A DNA stretch of 64,000 nucleotides from Bufo bufo (taxonomy: Eukaryota; Chordata; Amphibia; Anura; Bufonidae). A program made the translations under genes and the position numbers. The stretch covers positions 331,358,294-331,422,293 of the forward strand of contig NC_053390.1 in NCBI RefSeq assembly GCF_905171765.1, written 5' to 3'. Below are positions 32,700-45,042 of the stretch, in pieces. A model generated the notes under the pieces. The model ran no database searches. It saw only the letters and a list, made by a program, of their open reading frames with translations, and was not told the DNA's origin. Positions within the stretch are counted from its first letter, which is position 1. Each line of letters opens with the position of its first letter.

Positions 32700-34120
32700 T
32701 AAGGCAGCCGCTTGGTCTGCCTTATTATAGCGCTGGGCCTGACTACAGGGGGGCACAGCGGGGTGTAGGAGCCATATTTTAAAAAAACAGGCAGGGTGGC
32801 AGTACCCTGCAAGTAAAGGTATTTATCTAGAATTTAAAAAAAAACATGAAAGGTCCACGTTAAAGTACACTGGGTCAAAATGATAACTAGCATAAACCTA
32901 AATGAGGCTGTCAGAAAATGCATCGGATTTGCCAGTCATGCACATTGTGTGATAAATTTGGTGTCTCTTACTAGTACTTAGTTTATACAAGTTGAGGCTA
33001 ACCACACCGTTAATAAATCTGGTGCCATTAACAAACCCGCTTAGCCATACACCCTTTTTAGAACACTTTATAAAAGTGTCTCTAGTTGTGGCCTTGTAAT
33101 AGATTGCTTATAAGAGGTCTGGTAAAATAATAAATGTAACCATGCAACTGCAAGGTTTACAAGACTCAACACTTTATACTGCCTGCTAAATATTTTGGGT
33201 ACATAGGTAGAGCATTGGAAAGGACATTTTCATGTCTGAGAATCGGCAGCCCTTTGTGAGCTATGGGGGCTGTTGATTTACAGAGCTGCCTCCTACCTCA
33301 GCCCTACAAAAGTGACCATGAATTAGAAAGTGCTGAGTCTGGTAAAAATACCCTTATCTGAAACCTTTTATTAAAGGGATTTCCTGTTACCAGAAACATT
33401 GGTCTCTCTGTTACTTCATGTTCATGTGGTTACTAAATTTGTTTTGGGTACCTGAATTTCAGATTGGTTATCACCCAGCTTTGCCTGGTTTATTAGGGTG
33501 AAGTTGCTGATTGTTTAGCCTTTATATATACAGACCTCCTTTCATTCCAGTTGTTGGGTATAACATTTGCTAGGTGCACTCCCTTCCAGATACCTTTTGC
33601 ACTTTTATTCTGGGATCTGTAGTTCCATGATTGCATCTTAGTGTGTTTTCTGTGTATTTATAGCCCCATGGTCTGTCTTCTTTGTTTGTTGTTGTGCTGT
33701 TATACTGTCCAGGCTGATTTGCTGACTTGAATTCGATAGGATCAGTACAGCATTGCTGTCTTTATGTTCACTGTTATTCATCTGCTATCTGCCTGTATGC
33801 CAGACACCTGCCATCCCTCAGCATTGATGAGTTTGGGTACCAAGAGCCACTGTTGGGACTTGGGAAAGGAAACTGGTATAGGTGAATTCCAGTTCTGCGG
33901 TCTTCTGCACAAATGATGTTGTTACATTGTTGTATGTTGACAACACCTTTTCATATACACTATTAGGATATATGGAGGTTCTACCACTCAATACCCCATT
34001 TTATGACCCAGAGAAGATCTATCCATGTACACTACCAGAAAATGAAAAAGGACACCTAGAAAACGTAATTAATCTGAGATTAACAATGTATAAATGTGCT
34101 TGGTCATTGATCACACAATA
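32700..34120. other. Intronic DNA, unclassified
   Basis: No supported exon. About 33400-33850 is pyrimidine-rich on the plus strand and reads like a long dispersed repeat, but no ends were found. Confidence 0.35.
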
Positions 34121-34990
34121 AAGGCGTGCACCTGTTATTTTTGGTTCTGCAGCAGGGGATATGTTGAGGCAATGTCACATTAACACTGAGTGGCACCTCC
34201 CATTGCTGACACTCTGGCATGGTAACAGTTATACAGATGCTGGATATCCTCCTGTGGTATGTCATTCCAAATTCTTTAAACTTGTACCTGTAGGTCAGCC
34301 AAAGTGGTTGTTGGCTGTTGCATATGAGTAATCCGGTACCCCATCCAGTCCCAGATATTCTCGAAGGGAGGAGGTCTGGCAATCGAGCTGGCCAGGGCAG
34401 CTGATGGATACCCTGAAGGGCATGTTGTATAGTGCGGGCATTGTGTGGGCAGGTATTATCTTTTTAAATCACCATGATATCCTGGATATACTGAAGGCTG
34501 GTCAATGTTCCCTCCACAATACCAGCCAGGAATGGTGATAGTAGCTAATGACATCCACACCATAATACCTGATGTTGGTCTTGTGTGTCGCTGCACTATG
34601 CTTGATGGCAGTAGGTGCTGTCCATCAATGGCAAACAGTAGTGTTCAGTGATGAAAGTGGTTACTAATAATGGTTTTCAGGAGGGCTGGAGAGTGCCTAC
34701 TTCCCTTCTGGTATTCATGGAGGGAACATTGACCAGCCTTTAGTATGTCCAGGACATCTTGTCTGGGACAGGATGGGGCAATGGATCTACCATACACAGC
34801 AGCCATCAACCACCTTGGCTGAACTACTGGTCCAAGTCGAAAGAACTTGGAATGACATACCACAGGTATCCAGTGGCAGCCTGTATTGCAGCTGCCAGGG
34901 GAGCTGCCACCCAGTATTAATGTGTCCCTGCCTCATCATATACCCTGCTGAAGAATCCAAAATAAAAGGTGCACCGACCGTCAGTGAGTG
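34121..34990. pseudogene. Rearranged Tc1/mariner-type transposon relic
   Basis: Two pieces lie in opposite orientations and share a segment: GGCTGGTCAATGTTCCCTCC (about 34478) returns as GGAGGGAACATTGACCAGCC (about 34720). The right piece, read on the plus strand, has a transposase C-terminal look (LAELLVQVERTWNDIPQ near 34810-34865). Catalytic blocks are lost. Confidence 0.5.
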
Positions 34991-35326
34991 ATCATTTACC
35001 AAGCATGACTAGCAGTTTATACGTTGACATCTCAGCTCAATCATATTGAAGGGGTTATCCTATGATTAATGTAAATAATTAAAATCATACATCATATGGT
35101 ACATGACAACCTCTTTCTAACAAGGCTAGAACCTGCCTTATACCTCACATGGATTCAGAGATCTCCCCACTCATTGCTCCAATTCCTCTGCTGGAGGGGG
35201 GAAGGGGGTGTCCTCTCTGCTTCAGCTTGCAGGTTGGAATTGAACATTTGTGTCCACCTGAGTGAGGTGGACAGAGAAATAGAAGACGAACAAAGAGCAG
35301 GTGGCGCTATATAAATACATTTTATT
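34991..35326. other. Intronic DNA, nothing clear
   Basis: No exon or repeat ends recognised before the hAT-like element. Confidence 0.3.
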
Positions 35327-35475
35327 CAGTGGCGTAACTAGAAATGACTGGGTCCCACAGCAAGTTTTTGAGCTTGTTCCCCCCTCCTCCTGTGCAGCCC
35401 CCCAGTCCTGAGACTAGTCAAGATCTCTCTCTCTCAGACCAGGCCCTGCAACTGCTCCATCCGTTTCTACATGTA

Positions 35476-37099
35476 CAGGGTGGGCCATTTATATGGATAC
35501 ACCTTAATAAAATGGTAATGGTTGGTGATATTAACTTCCTGTTTGTGGCACATTAGTATATGTGAGGGGGGAAACTTTTCAAGATGGGTGGTGACCATAG
35601 CGGCCATTTTGAAGTCGGACATTTTGAATCCAACTTTAGTTTTTTCAATAGGAAGAGGTTCATGTGACACATCAAACTTATTGGGAATTTCACAAGAAAA
35701 ACAATGGTGTGCTTGGTTTTAACGTAACTTTATTCTTTCATGAGTTATTTACAAGTTTCTGACCACTTATAAAATGTGTTCAATGTGCTGCCCGTTGTGT
35801 TGGATTGTCAATGCAACCCTCTTCTCCCACTCTTCACACACTGATAGCAACACCGCAGGAGAAATGCTAGCACAGGCTTCCAGTATCGGTAGTTTCAGGT
35901 GCTGCACATCTCGTATCTTCACAGCATAGACAATTGCCTTCAGATGACCCCAAAGATAAAAGTCTAAGGGGGTCAGAGACCTTGGGGGCCATTCAACTGG
36001 CCCACGACGTCCACTTTCCAGGAAACTGTTCATCTAGGAATGCTCGGACCTGACACCCATAATGTGGTGGTGCACCATCTTGCTGGAAAAACTCAGGGAA
36101 CGTGCCAGCTTCAGTGCATAAAGAGGGAAACACATCATCATGTAGCAATTTTGCATATCCAGTGGCCTTGAGGTTTCCATTGATGAAGAATGGCCCCACT
36201 ATCTTTGTACCCCATATACCACACCATACCATCAATTTTTTTGTTCCAACAGTCTTGGAGGGATCTATCCAATGTGGGTTAGTGTCAGACCAATAGCGGT
36301 GGTTTTGTTTGTTAACTTCACCATTCACATAAAAGTTTGCCTCATCACTGAACAAAATCTTCTGCGTAAACTGAGGGTCCTGGTCCAATTTTTGTTTTGC
36401 CCATTCTGCAAATTCAGTGCGCCGATCTGGGTCATCCTCGTTGAGATGCTGCAGTAGCTGGAGTTTGTAAGGGGGCCATTTGTGAGTAGCTAATATCCGC
36501 CGAAGGGATGTTCGACTAATGCCACTCTCCAGTGACATGCGGTGAGTGCTACGCTGTGGGCTCTTGCTGAATGAAGCTAGGACAGCCACTGATGTTTCTT
36601 CATTAGAGACAGATTTCATGCGTCCACATTTTGGCAAATCCAACACTGAACCAGTTTCACAAAACTTAGCAAGCAGTTTGCTAACTGTAGCATGGGAGAT
36701 GGGTGGTCTCGTAGGGTGTCTTGCATTGAAATCTGCTGCAATGACCCGGTTACTGCGTTCACCAGACATCAACACAATTTCTATCTGCTCCTCACGTGTT
36801 AACCTCGGCGACATGTCAATGGCTGTAAACAAAGAGAAACTTGTAAATAACTCATGAAAGAATAAAGTTAAAACCAAGTACACCATTGTTTTTCTTGTGA
36901 AATTCCCAATAAGTTTGATGTGTCACATGAAAAAACAAAAGTTGGATTCAAAATGGCCGACTTTAAAATGGCCGCCATGGTCACCACCCGTCTTGAAAAG
37001 TTTCCCCCCTCACATATACTAATGTGCCACAAATAGGAAGTTAATATCACCAACCATTCCCATTTTATTAAGGTGTATCCATATAAATGGCCCACCCTG
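35476..37099 (-). mobile_element. Mariner-type transposon with about 230-bp inverted repeats
   Basis: Termini CAGGGTGGGCCATTTATATG and CATATAAATGGCCCACCCTG, flanked by TA at 35474-35475 and 37100-37101. The inverted repeats extend inward to about 35705 and 36875 with few differences, suggesting a fairly young copy. The minus-strand transposase has a single frameshift. The copy has one inner A/T-rich GAATAAAG/CTTTATTC pair just inside the arms. Confidence 0.9.
35767..36814 (-). pseudogene. Mariner-type transposase, one-base frameshift
   Basis: From ATG at 36812-36814 (MSPRLTREEQIEIVLMSGER) come a helix-turn-helix region (residues about 10-120), FSDEANF (D157) and FFQQDGAPPH (D246). The frame is then lost within an A run near 36014-36020, where one extra A shifts it. 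The second frame carries on through WPPRSLTPLDFYLWG, whose D lies 37 residues after D246, to a stop at 35767. That spacing suggests a DD37D-type mariner. The total span is 1048 bp, one more than a multiple of three, so this is the only break I found. Confidence 0.85.
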
Positions 37100-37494
37100 T
37101 ATATAAGTACTTACCAACATTTGAGTTGGTAAAATCGGTGCATATAAGCTTGCCCTGGGAACGCCCCAGACCCGCCCAGAAACAACCATTTGTGGGCGGG
37201 GTTTGTGTTAGCCCTTCCCATTTTTGGTCCGGGACAGCGCAAATTTGCTGGGACTGTCTCTGAAAATCAGGGACAATCCTGGCAAATTCAGGACAGTTGT
37301 CAGCTATGGTATATATTGTATGTCAGTTCACTTTATATACTGTCACTGTGACTATAATGTCATTGTATAATACTGTTGAGGGGGCCCTGAAAATAAAACC
37401 TTTTAGTCCCCCTCCTGGGTGGTCCTCTTCTGAGTTCGGGCCCCAAAGCAGCCACTTCCCCTGCTTCCCCTATAGCTACGCTCCTGATTTTATT

Positions 37495-37870
37495 GAATAA
37501 CTCAAAAATACTCAGATCCAGGTGCTGGTTTGAAAACTGTAGAATATTTTTCATGGGACAACCCCTTTCAGTTTTCATTTGGCTTTTGTTAGATATGGTT
37601 TCCTTGATAATGACAGCTAATAGAAGGGTTTAGAGAAGCAACACCCCCTGCGATCAGTTGATCGGCTTTATTTTACAAAAGGTTTGACGTCATAACATAA
37701 GACATTTTGGGGAGAAGAGAGAATCTTTAGGGGTTTACCAGCTTTTTATTCACCCACATACGGTATTCTTTTACATTTTGCACCACATCTGTGTAATGTA
37801 ACCTCCTTTGACTAGCGGTGCACAGAAAGTAGGTTATCCTTGATAACAAGTGAGTGTACTTTCCTCCTAC
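37495..37870. other. Intronic DNA, nothing clear
   Basis: No supported exon; AAAGGGGTTGTCC-type repeat end on the inverse strand near 37557-37570. Confidence 0.3.
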
Positions 37871-37939
37871 CTGCTCTATAACGGAGATGGATGATGCGCA
37901 CATGCTGGAGCTGAGCTCAATGTTTCCTTGCTGGGTGCG
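37871..37939 (-). CDS. Possible 69-bp exon of the minus-strand gene
   Basis: On the minus strand ATATCCACCGCAGAG precedes CGCACCCAG, and GAGCAG is followed by gtagga. Frame 0 reads RTQQGNIELSSSMCASSISV then IEQ, 23 codons, phase 0 to 0, so it slots between 45043-45090 and 31821-31904. Two AGs two bases apart (CAG and CAGAG) offer acceptors; only the second keeps frame with its neighbours. The pyrimidine tract is mediocre, so this exon is less certain than the others. Confidence 0.45.
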
Positions 37940-37941
37940 CT

Positions 37942-38694
37942 CTGCGGTGGATATTATAACGATAAAAAACACTTTCATATTTTATTGAACTCTCGTCATT
38001 GCTGCGGGGTCAGCGGTAGAATGCTTGATTCAGTAGTACAAGGCTCCCTGCGGCCTCCCTGGTTACTTTGTTCCCAGCATCCAATTCACCCAGAGATGAC
38101 TGCTCTGTAATTACAGCTAATTTAAAAGAGAATAGTCGCTGTGATTTTTCCAAGCATCCAGGCAGACTTGAGATCTAGATTATTAGTTTAGTTACAGCCA
38201 CAATATAAATATTTTACTTTGTACGAATTACACGATCATGTATTAAAAATGTGTATTTCTGTGCATTCTGATAGTGGTAGTGATATAGTATATAGTAGCA
38301 GTCACCTTTAGGGACAATGTACATGACGGGTCTTGTATGGGGGGCACTCAGCCTTCCTATGGGTCAGTATAAGGCCTCGTTTACACTCCACGGACAGCAC
38401 ATGTACCCATTGATTTTAGTGTGTTTTTTCACACATCAGTGGTTCTCCACTGATCGTCGGTCCACAGAGACATGCACTACTTTGGTCTGTGATTCAGACC
38501 AAACAGGCCCATTGAAGCCTATGGTTTAGTGAAAAACCACTGACATAACACGGATGGCATCTGGGTCCAGTGACAGGAGATGTACTGGAAATGAATTTTC
38601 AGCTAAAGCAGTGTCTGTGGATGAAACACTGACAGATGTTACATGAACCTTAAAATGGACATTGAAAGGTGAACGAGGCCTTAAAGGGTTTCTG
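37942..38694. other. Intronic DNA, unclassified
   Basis: Around 38370-38690 CCTCGTTTACACTCCACGGA ... GAACGAGGCCTTAAAG suggests an old Harbinger-like MITE with decayed ends. No exon supported. Confidence 0.4.
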
Positions 38695-39388
38695 TCACCC
38701 CACTAAAGTGATTTTTTTTTTTGGGCTAGTTAAATTAGTTATATAGCGATATATTAAAATATAATAGTGTTCCTTACTTTGATCCAGCAGTTTAGTCAAA
38801 AAACGAAGTTTTATAATATGTAAATTCGGTCTCTACCAGCAAGTAGGGCGTCTACTTGCTGGTAGCTGCTGCAGAAATCCGCCCCCTCCTTCTGTTGATT
38901 GCCAGGGCCAGTCGGGATCTCCTCCTCCGGCCAGCCCTGTCGGCATTTCAAAAATCGCGCGCCCGTGTTGAATCTGCGCAGGCGCTCTGAGATGAGGAGG
39001 CTCGTCTCCTCAGAACTCCCTCAGTGCGCCTGCGCCGATGACGTCTTCTATTTCGATGATGTCATCGGCGCAGGCGCACTGAGGGAGGGCCTGCGCAGAG
39101 TCAACACGGGCGCGCGATTTTTGAAATGCCGACAGGGCTGGCCGGAGGAGGAGATCCCGGCTGGCCCTGTCAATCAACAAGAGGAGGGGGCGGATTTCTG
39201 CAGCAGCTACCAGCAAGTAGCCGCCCTACTTGCTGGTAGAGACCGAATTTGCATATGATAAAACTTCGTTTTTTGACTAAACTGCTGGATCAAAGTAAGG
39301 AACACTATTATATTTTAATATATCGCTATATAACTAATTTAACTAGCCCAAAAAAAAAAAAATCACTTTAGTGGGGTGACAGAAGCCC
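38695..39388. repeat. 694-bp TTAA-flanked palindromic MITE
   Basis: AGGGTTTCTGTCACCCCACT and AGTGGGGTGACAGAAGCCCT are inverse termini, with TTAA at 38691-38694 and 39389-39392. The arms are nearly identical for most of their length, with axis about 39043 within GATGACGTC...GATGATGTCATC. The GC-rich core (GGCGCAGGCGCACTGAGGGA) differs strongly from its surroundings. Probably mobilised by a piggyBac-like transposase. Confidence 0.85.
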
Positions 39389-39392
39389 TTTA

Positions 39393-41838
39393 AAAGCTGT
39401 TAGGCTTTAGGCACTGAGTCCTTGTTTAGAAGTAGTCCCTCTAGGTGAGAACACCCTTGTAGTATGGTGTGCCACATTTTTTAAATCGGTATACATTCGG
39501 GAGAACATGAGTTACCATGTGTCGCTTAGCAGTGTATGGGTGACGTATAATTGATACATTAAAGGCACATTTGTAAAACATCCCAGTGATGAGCCCTAAG
39601 GCTCATTTATATCAAGCAGTTGTTTCCCAGTAATTCTGTTCCATTCATTAGATTTAGTTTCCAGGAGTAAAATACCGCTGGTCTATTCCTTACTATAGTC
39701 CAGGGATCAGCAACCTTCGGCACTCCAGCTGTTGGGAAACTACAACTCCCATCATGCACACTTATTCGGCTGCTCTTGTAACTCCCATAGAAGTGAAAGG
39801 AGGATACTGGAAGTTCTAGTTTCAGAACAGCTGGAGTGTTGGCGTTTTCTGACCCCTGATATAGGTCATCATTGTTTATTCAGTGGGCCAGCCGGTGCCG
39901 TAGCTTCTTCCTAATGTACGCCGATACAGCGTGTCTGTACATGGCGGCTGTCCCTGGTACCACAGCTGGGTCCCATTCATTCTGTTGATTAGCCTGGCGC
40001 CAAGGGGTCGGAGCCTCACAGATCTAACATTGATAGGCTATTGTACATTTTTCTCATTTTGCCATTATCATATAATTGAATCCCAGTAATCATTTTATAG
40101 TAATGATAATTCCTTAGTGCCACAATATTACCCAGAGGCCCCAAACCTCGTTTAGCTTGAAGGCCAAACTTTCCTACACACAACAGGTGGGGTTGCTTTT
40201 TCTGAACACATTTTCAAATGATTATAATTAACACACAAGCCAAGTCTGATGGTTGAAATCTGGTGTCAAATTCAAGTGGTATAGTCCTGAGTGTAATGCT
40301 TTGGCATCCCTGGTGTCATTGGTGTATAGGTAGGATATCACATGCAGCGGCCTTGTGGGCTACATATGGCTCTCCAGCCACCAGTTGGGAAACAGTAGTT
40401 TAGAACATGTAGACAAATCAAAAAGTGGATATCTGTATATTGTGTTGGTTTTGTTTAGAAGGCTTGGTATTATGATAGCTTTTATGTATGTCGGAGAAAA
40501 GTCTCTAGATATCTCCGATGGGTCAGTGCTCTGTTTCACACATCAAATTGGATCAGGATTTATTGGGGCAGATTAACTTATGGTTATCATGGTGGCGCAC
40601 ATTATAATAAATTTGGCACATCGTTGGCACATATTAGACCATTGCCTTCTTTATACAACCTCTTGGTATCCTTTAGGCCAGTATCTTGCCCCAAATACCT
40701 GGCACATGTCAGTAATATATCTGCCGCATTTTAGGACTCATCAAAGTCGCACCCTTTTTACTAGAAAAAAGGTCTAGTAAGGCGCAAACATCTGTTCTTT
40801 TGTATGCGCAAATCAATAATAAAGTTGTCTAAATTGATTTTCCCTAAAATTATGGTGTAACTATGGCTGAAATTCTGACGCAACAAGACCACATGAACAC
40901 ATTGTGTATTACGCACATGGAAAAATCCACACAGCCTTATACACCAGCTAAGTAGATGAGATTTTTGAAATTCCATGAACACGGTGCAGACATTTTTTGT
41001 GTGGAAGTCTGCACGGAAAATGTGCATAAACCCTAATTCTGCCCCCTTATGTTAGTATTAACAAACCATACGGTATTCAGATTTCCAGATTAGGTCAGAA
41101 TGCTTCAGTACAGTTAGAAGCTCCATGCTAAAAGAGTCTTTTTCATATGCATCTGACATATGGTATACTGTATCTAGCAGCTGCACACTTCCGTATTACC
41201 ATTCAGATTGTAAGAAATCACTTCTAGTCTTGTGTCCTCAAAGCTCCCCCTACTGGTCAACTACTTTATGTTGGGATCTAGTGAAGGTACTGTTTGAATA
41301 TAATATAGCAGGACTCATTAATAAACATTATATCAGTACAAACGGTGGAAAGCAGGTAGAAAACATGTTACAAACAGTACCAGCCACATTTGTTATATTT
41401 GTAGCAATTTTTTGAGATTGGGAACTCAATTGCGACATCTGACTACACATTTGCAGTTTGATGTCTGTTGCTACTTTGTGAATTTTTTGTGGCTTTTGAC
41501 AAATCTCTATCCAAATCCAAATGTACTGTATATATGACTTAACTGACATACACTTGGACTGGATTTCCTCTTGAAAGTGTCATGGTCATTTACATTTTTT
41601 TTTTTTGTAATTTATAGAGGGAAGAGACAAGGAAAGTTTTTCTAATATACTATGTTCAGTGAATTTGTACATTTGTATGAAAAAACTGGGTCTGAAGTGT
41701 CACTTATCAGAAATCTTGAAATGGGCATTGCTAAGGAATATCTATCTTCACAGCACATTGCAGTACTGAACGGTGAAGACACTGGGCTCACTTCTGTTGA
41801 ACTCACTGCTCCCTCATATGTATCGATACAACTGACAA
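39393..41838. other. Intronic DNA, mostly unclassified
   Basis: A dispersed repeat beginning AGGGATCAGCAACCTTCGGC lies at about 39703-39870. From 41400 to 41510 the minus strand reads an alanine/threonine/glutamine-rich frame, but it lacks a good donor. No exon is claimed. Confidence 0.35.
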
Positions 41839-42173
41839 TATATTCTATTTATATTTATTATGCCCTGTCTCTCTGCTATTTTGACTCTGATCAGCGTGGC
41901 CAGCGCTGACAGTGAATGCTCCTTCTGTATCCCAGCGTGCTAAATAACTAACCAGCCGCTGGGAGATGCAGGAGAGCTCAGGCAGTCAGCAGTAGAGGCA
42001 GGGAGAAACTGTTCTACAATATATAGGGACAGTTATACAGATATATAAATAAAATATATATATTTGTCCCTATACACTGTAGAACAGCTTCTCCCTGTCT
42101 TCTGTACTTACTGACAATAGCGAGCGCTGACTGCCCACGCTACTGCATCTCCCGGGGGCTAGTTACCATATTT

Positions 42174-43628
42174 TTCGCCCTATAAGACGCACTGGCCCAT
42201 AAGACGCACCTAGGTTTTAGAGGAGGACCATAAGAAAAAAATATTTTTCATTAGACCTCAGATCAGACCTCAGCTAACAGCCCCAATCAGACCCCCGATG
42301 TTAATAAGACCCCAACAAGACCTCAGATCAGACCCACAATCTATCACGTCTGGTATGGCAGGTGGGAAGGGAAACTGGGTGCTCTAACACAAGGGAGAGG
42401 GAGGAGTGGTGACCCCTAACTCACCTAGCACTGGCACCTGGCTACCCTGACGTCTCTAGACAGGTTGCTCACCCGTATGCCGATCACTTGCCTCGTCCCT
42501 AACTTACCCTGGAAGAAGCCCTAGGTAGTGAGTAGGGCGGTGTGAGCACTAGTCCTTACCACTGACACCTAGGGTAACCAGAGGGAAAGGACAAACACCA
42601 CAAACACCACATATAACCCCGAAGGGAGACAACAAACAGTATATAACAAACTGAAGAGGACCAGAGATCCAACCGCACTGGTTCCAACTGTTCCAGCAAC
42701 TCCACAGCAACACCACCTGAGGTCAGAATAGATAACCTGAAAGGAAGGTCTATATCTGGCAACAAGGGAAGTAGGAAGAGAGAATAAATAGTGGCTGGTA
42801 GTGGCAGACCCAGGACAGCTGAAAGGAAAACTATCGATACCTAGATAGGACAAAAAGCATAGTAAACAGGAAAACTTGGACCGGAATCCATTCCCACAAC
42901 TAGGTCATGGAGTGATCCCTTGAAATCGGGCGAGTAGCCACCCGCTGCGACCACAGGGTCAGCGATAGGTCATGACACCCTCGTGACACAATCAGACCTC
43001 AGCTCAGACCCAAATGTGAATGACCCCCAATCAGACCTCAGACCCCAATCAGACCTCATATCAGCCCCCACTGCCTCCCATATCAGCCCTCAGTAGCCCC
43101 ATTGCCTCTCATATTGGCCCCCAGCAGCTCCCATTGCCTCATATCAGCCCTCAGTAGCCCCCATTGCCTCATATCAGTCCTCTGTATCCCACATTGCCTC
43201 TCATATTGGCCCCCAGCAGCCCCAATTGCCTGTCATGGTAGCCCCCAGCAGCCCCCATTGTCTCAGATCAGCCCCTATTGCCTCATGTTTAATAAAATAA
43301 ATAAACCACTTCCACTTCTCCTGCTCTTGGACGCCGCTGCTCCTCACTGCCCGGTCTCTTCTTCCTCCTGCTGTCGACTGTGCTGTGAACCGGCGTGCAC
43401 AGCGTGAGATCACAGAGCGCTTTCACGCTGTGCGCAGACACTGCACAGCCGACAGCCGAAGACCAGGAAGCGGTGAGTACAGAGCCTTCACCGCTTCCTG
43501 GTCCTCCGGTACTAATGAGTGCTTCCATAATGGAAGCTCTCATTAGTATTCGCCCCATAAGACGCAGGGGCATTTCCCCCCCATTTTTTGGGGGGAAAAA
43601 TGCATCTTATGGGGCGATAAATATGGTA
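42174..43628. mobile_element. Middle element with ATTTTTCGCCCTATAAGACGCA ends (abbreviated)
   Basis: TACCATATTTTTCGCCC and GGGGCGATAAATATGGTA are inverse termini, continuing TATAAGACGCAC against GTGCGTCTTA-like sequence (CATAAGACGCAGGGG near 43556). The interior has GACCTCAGATCAGACC repeats and a CCCCCAGCAGCCCC/ATTGCCTCATATCAG repeat (about 43070-43285). No transposase seen. Confidence 0.7.
42342..42986. mobile_element. Innermost 645-bp insertion with 7-bp duplication
   Basis: CACAATC occurs at 42335-42341 and again at 42987-42993, immediately around a block (TATCACGTCTGGTATGG ... ACACCCTCGTGA) unlike the surrounding GACCTCAG repeat. No long inverted ends or LTR-type TG...CA ends are visible and it is not coding. 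Class unknown. Confidence 0.6.
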
Positions 43629-43724
43629 TTTATTTAGTGCGCTGGGGATACAGAAGGATCATACACTGTCAGCACGGGCCACACTGATCAGTATCAAAAT
43701 AGTAGGGCGACAGGGCAGAATATA

Positions 43725-44612
43725 CAGTGGCATGCAAAAGTTTGGGCACCCTGGTCAGAATTACTGTTACTGTGAACAGTTAAGTAAGTTGAAGATGAAA
43801 TTATCTCCAAAAGGCATAAAGTTAAAGGCTATGTACACCTTTGGGACATTTTTTTTAATTATTGCATTGTACTCATTTTCAGCTAAAAGTCATTTTTTCA
43901 ATTGTTCTTTATTAAAAATATCAAATCCTTTTTTGTGTACATAGCTGAGATGCTGTAGTAGCAGTCTGGAGATTTTTTGTCTTTTCCGTCATTTGGGGAG
44001 CTGACAGGCTCCTTATCTTTGCTCTCTGACATTATAATTACTCATTATAGCTCAGTTCTTATCTTACTGATAAGAATGTGACTTAAATAAGTGTTTATGA
44101 CCTCTTAGTAGTCTAGGGATAAGGGTTATTAGATGACCAGCACAAGGGGAAAGTACCAGTCACACAGTTTGAAAAAGAGTTAACCCTTTGTGACAGAATG
44201 GCTCAATATTTTTAATAAAGGCCGATTGAAAATATGATTTTTAGCCAAAAATTAGTAAAATGGTATACATAGCCTTTAAAGGTGACCCATTCTCTTGGTA
44301 TTTTAAGCAAAAATAATTTTTGATTTTCATCTTTTACATTTTCAAAATAGCAAAAAAGGGCCCAAAGTAACAGTTTGGGTAACCTGCATGGTTAGTACCA
44401 AGTAGCACCCCATTTGGCAAGTATCACAGCTTGTAATTGGCTTTTGTAGCCAACCAAGAGTCTTTCAATTCTTGTTCGAGGGATTTTCATCCATTCTTCC
44501 ATGCAAAAGTCTTCCAGTTCTGTGAGATTCCTAAGCCGTCTTGCATGCCCTACCCTTTTGAGGTCTATCCACAGATTTTAAAACGATGCTCAGATCAGGG
44601 GATTTTGAGGGA
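43725..44612 (-). mobile_element. Truncated Tc1-like transposon end
   Basis: CAGTGGCATGCAAAAGTTTG starts just after TA (43723-43724), as expected for a Tc1-like terminus. The sequence resumes at 44276 after a nested MITE and reads toward the C-terminal part of a minus-strand transposase (near 44400-44600) before stopping short. Most of the transposase and the other end are missing. Confidence 0.65.
43826..44275. mobile_element. 450-bp TTAA-flanked MITE inside a Tc1 end
   Basis: AGGCTATGTACACCTTTGGG and ATGGTATACATAGCCT are inverted termini, with TTAA at 43822-43825 and 44276-44279. The two Tc1 halves read smoothly together if the insertion and one TTAA are ignored. TTAA duplication points to piggyBac-like transposition. 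Confidence 0.75.
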
Positions 44613-45042
44613 AATGTCTATGTAGCTAGCTGGGTTGGAGGAGGTATAAACTAGCTAGGAATTGTTAGGGGTGGTGCTGGAGCTGTGGCAGAGGAAGGAG
44701 AAGTGCATCATGGGTTTGGTTGGATACAGCAACAGGAAGTGCTACATGCAGGATGGAAACAAATCAGAGTGATTTGTTTACATAGTAAAAAACTGGTCAA
44801 GAGAGTCCAAGTTGAAAGAAAACGCATGGGGAAGAAGTGCATGAGGTAAGCAACTACATGAGCATAAATTACATACTAAAAACCCTAGTAATCCCACCTT
44901 AAGACATATTTGTTTGTTAAATACAGTAACAATTTAAAACTGTGCCATGCGTTCCCTTGCTGTAATAATTTGTTTAGATAATCAGAATCCCAGTAATTTT
45001 GAAATGCACTATAGTTACCAATACTACAGCGAGAACACTTAC
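44613..45042. other. Intronic DNA, unclassified
   Basis: GGTTGGAGGAGGTATAAAC ... GAAGTGCATCATGGG may be part of a short dispersed repeat. No exon supported on the plus strand. Confidence 0.3.

Larger units (their letters stand above)
35327..37486. mobile_element. hAT-like element interrupted by a mariner
   Basis: Left end CAGTGGCGTAACTAG and right end CTATAGCTACGCTCCTG are inverted termini. ATTTTATT flanks both sides (35319-35326 and 37487-37494), an 8-bp duplication as expected for hAT. Without the 1624-bp mariner at 35476-37099 the element is about 530 bp and has no transposase. Confidence 0.8.
41839..43724. repeat. Outer foldback element of a three-level nest
   Basis: The left block (ATGCCCTGTCTCTCTGCTAT, TCTGATCAGCGTGGCC, CCTTCTGTATCCCAGCG) returns inverted at 43630-43720 (CGCTGGGGATACAGAAGG, GGCCACACTGATCAG, GGGCGACAGGGCAGAATATA). 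A second internal mirror near 42005-42100 (GAGAAACTGTTCTACA against TGTAGAACAGCTTCTC) shows further foldback structure. The element 42174-43628 lies inside. Confidence 0.7.

Noticed and set aside
41328..41549. Minus-strand frame rich in Gln/Ser/Thr as another antisense exon
   Set aside because: The only donor is gtactg and no convincing acceptor pairs with it; composition may come from a repeat.
43395..43637. GC-rich frames near 43.4 kb as a gene
   Set aside because: They lie inside the TACCATATTTTTCGCC-ended repeat and include its terminal inverted sequence.
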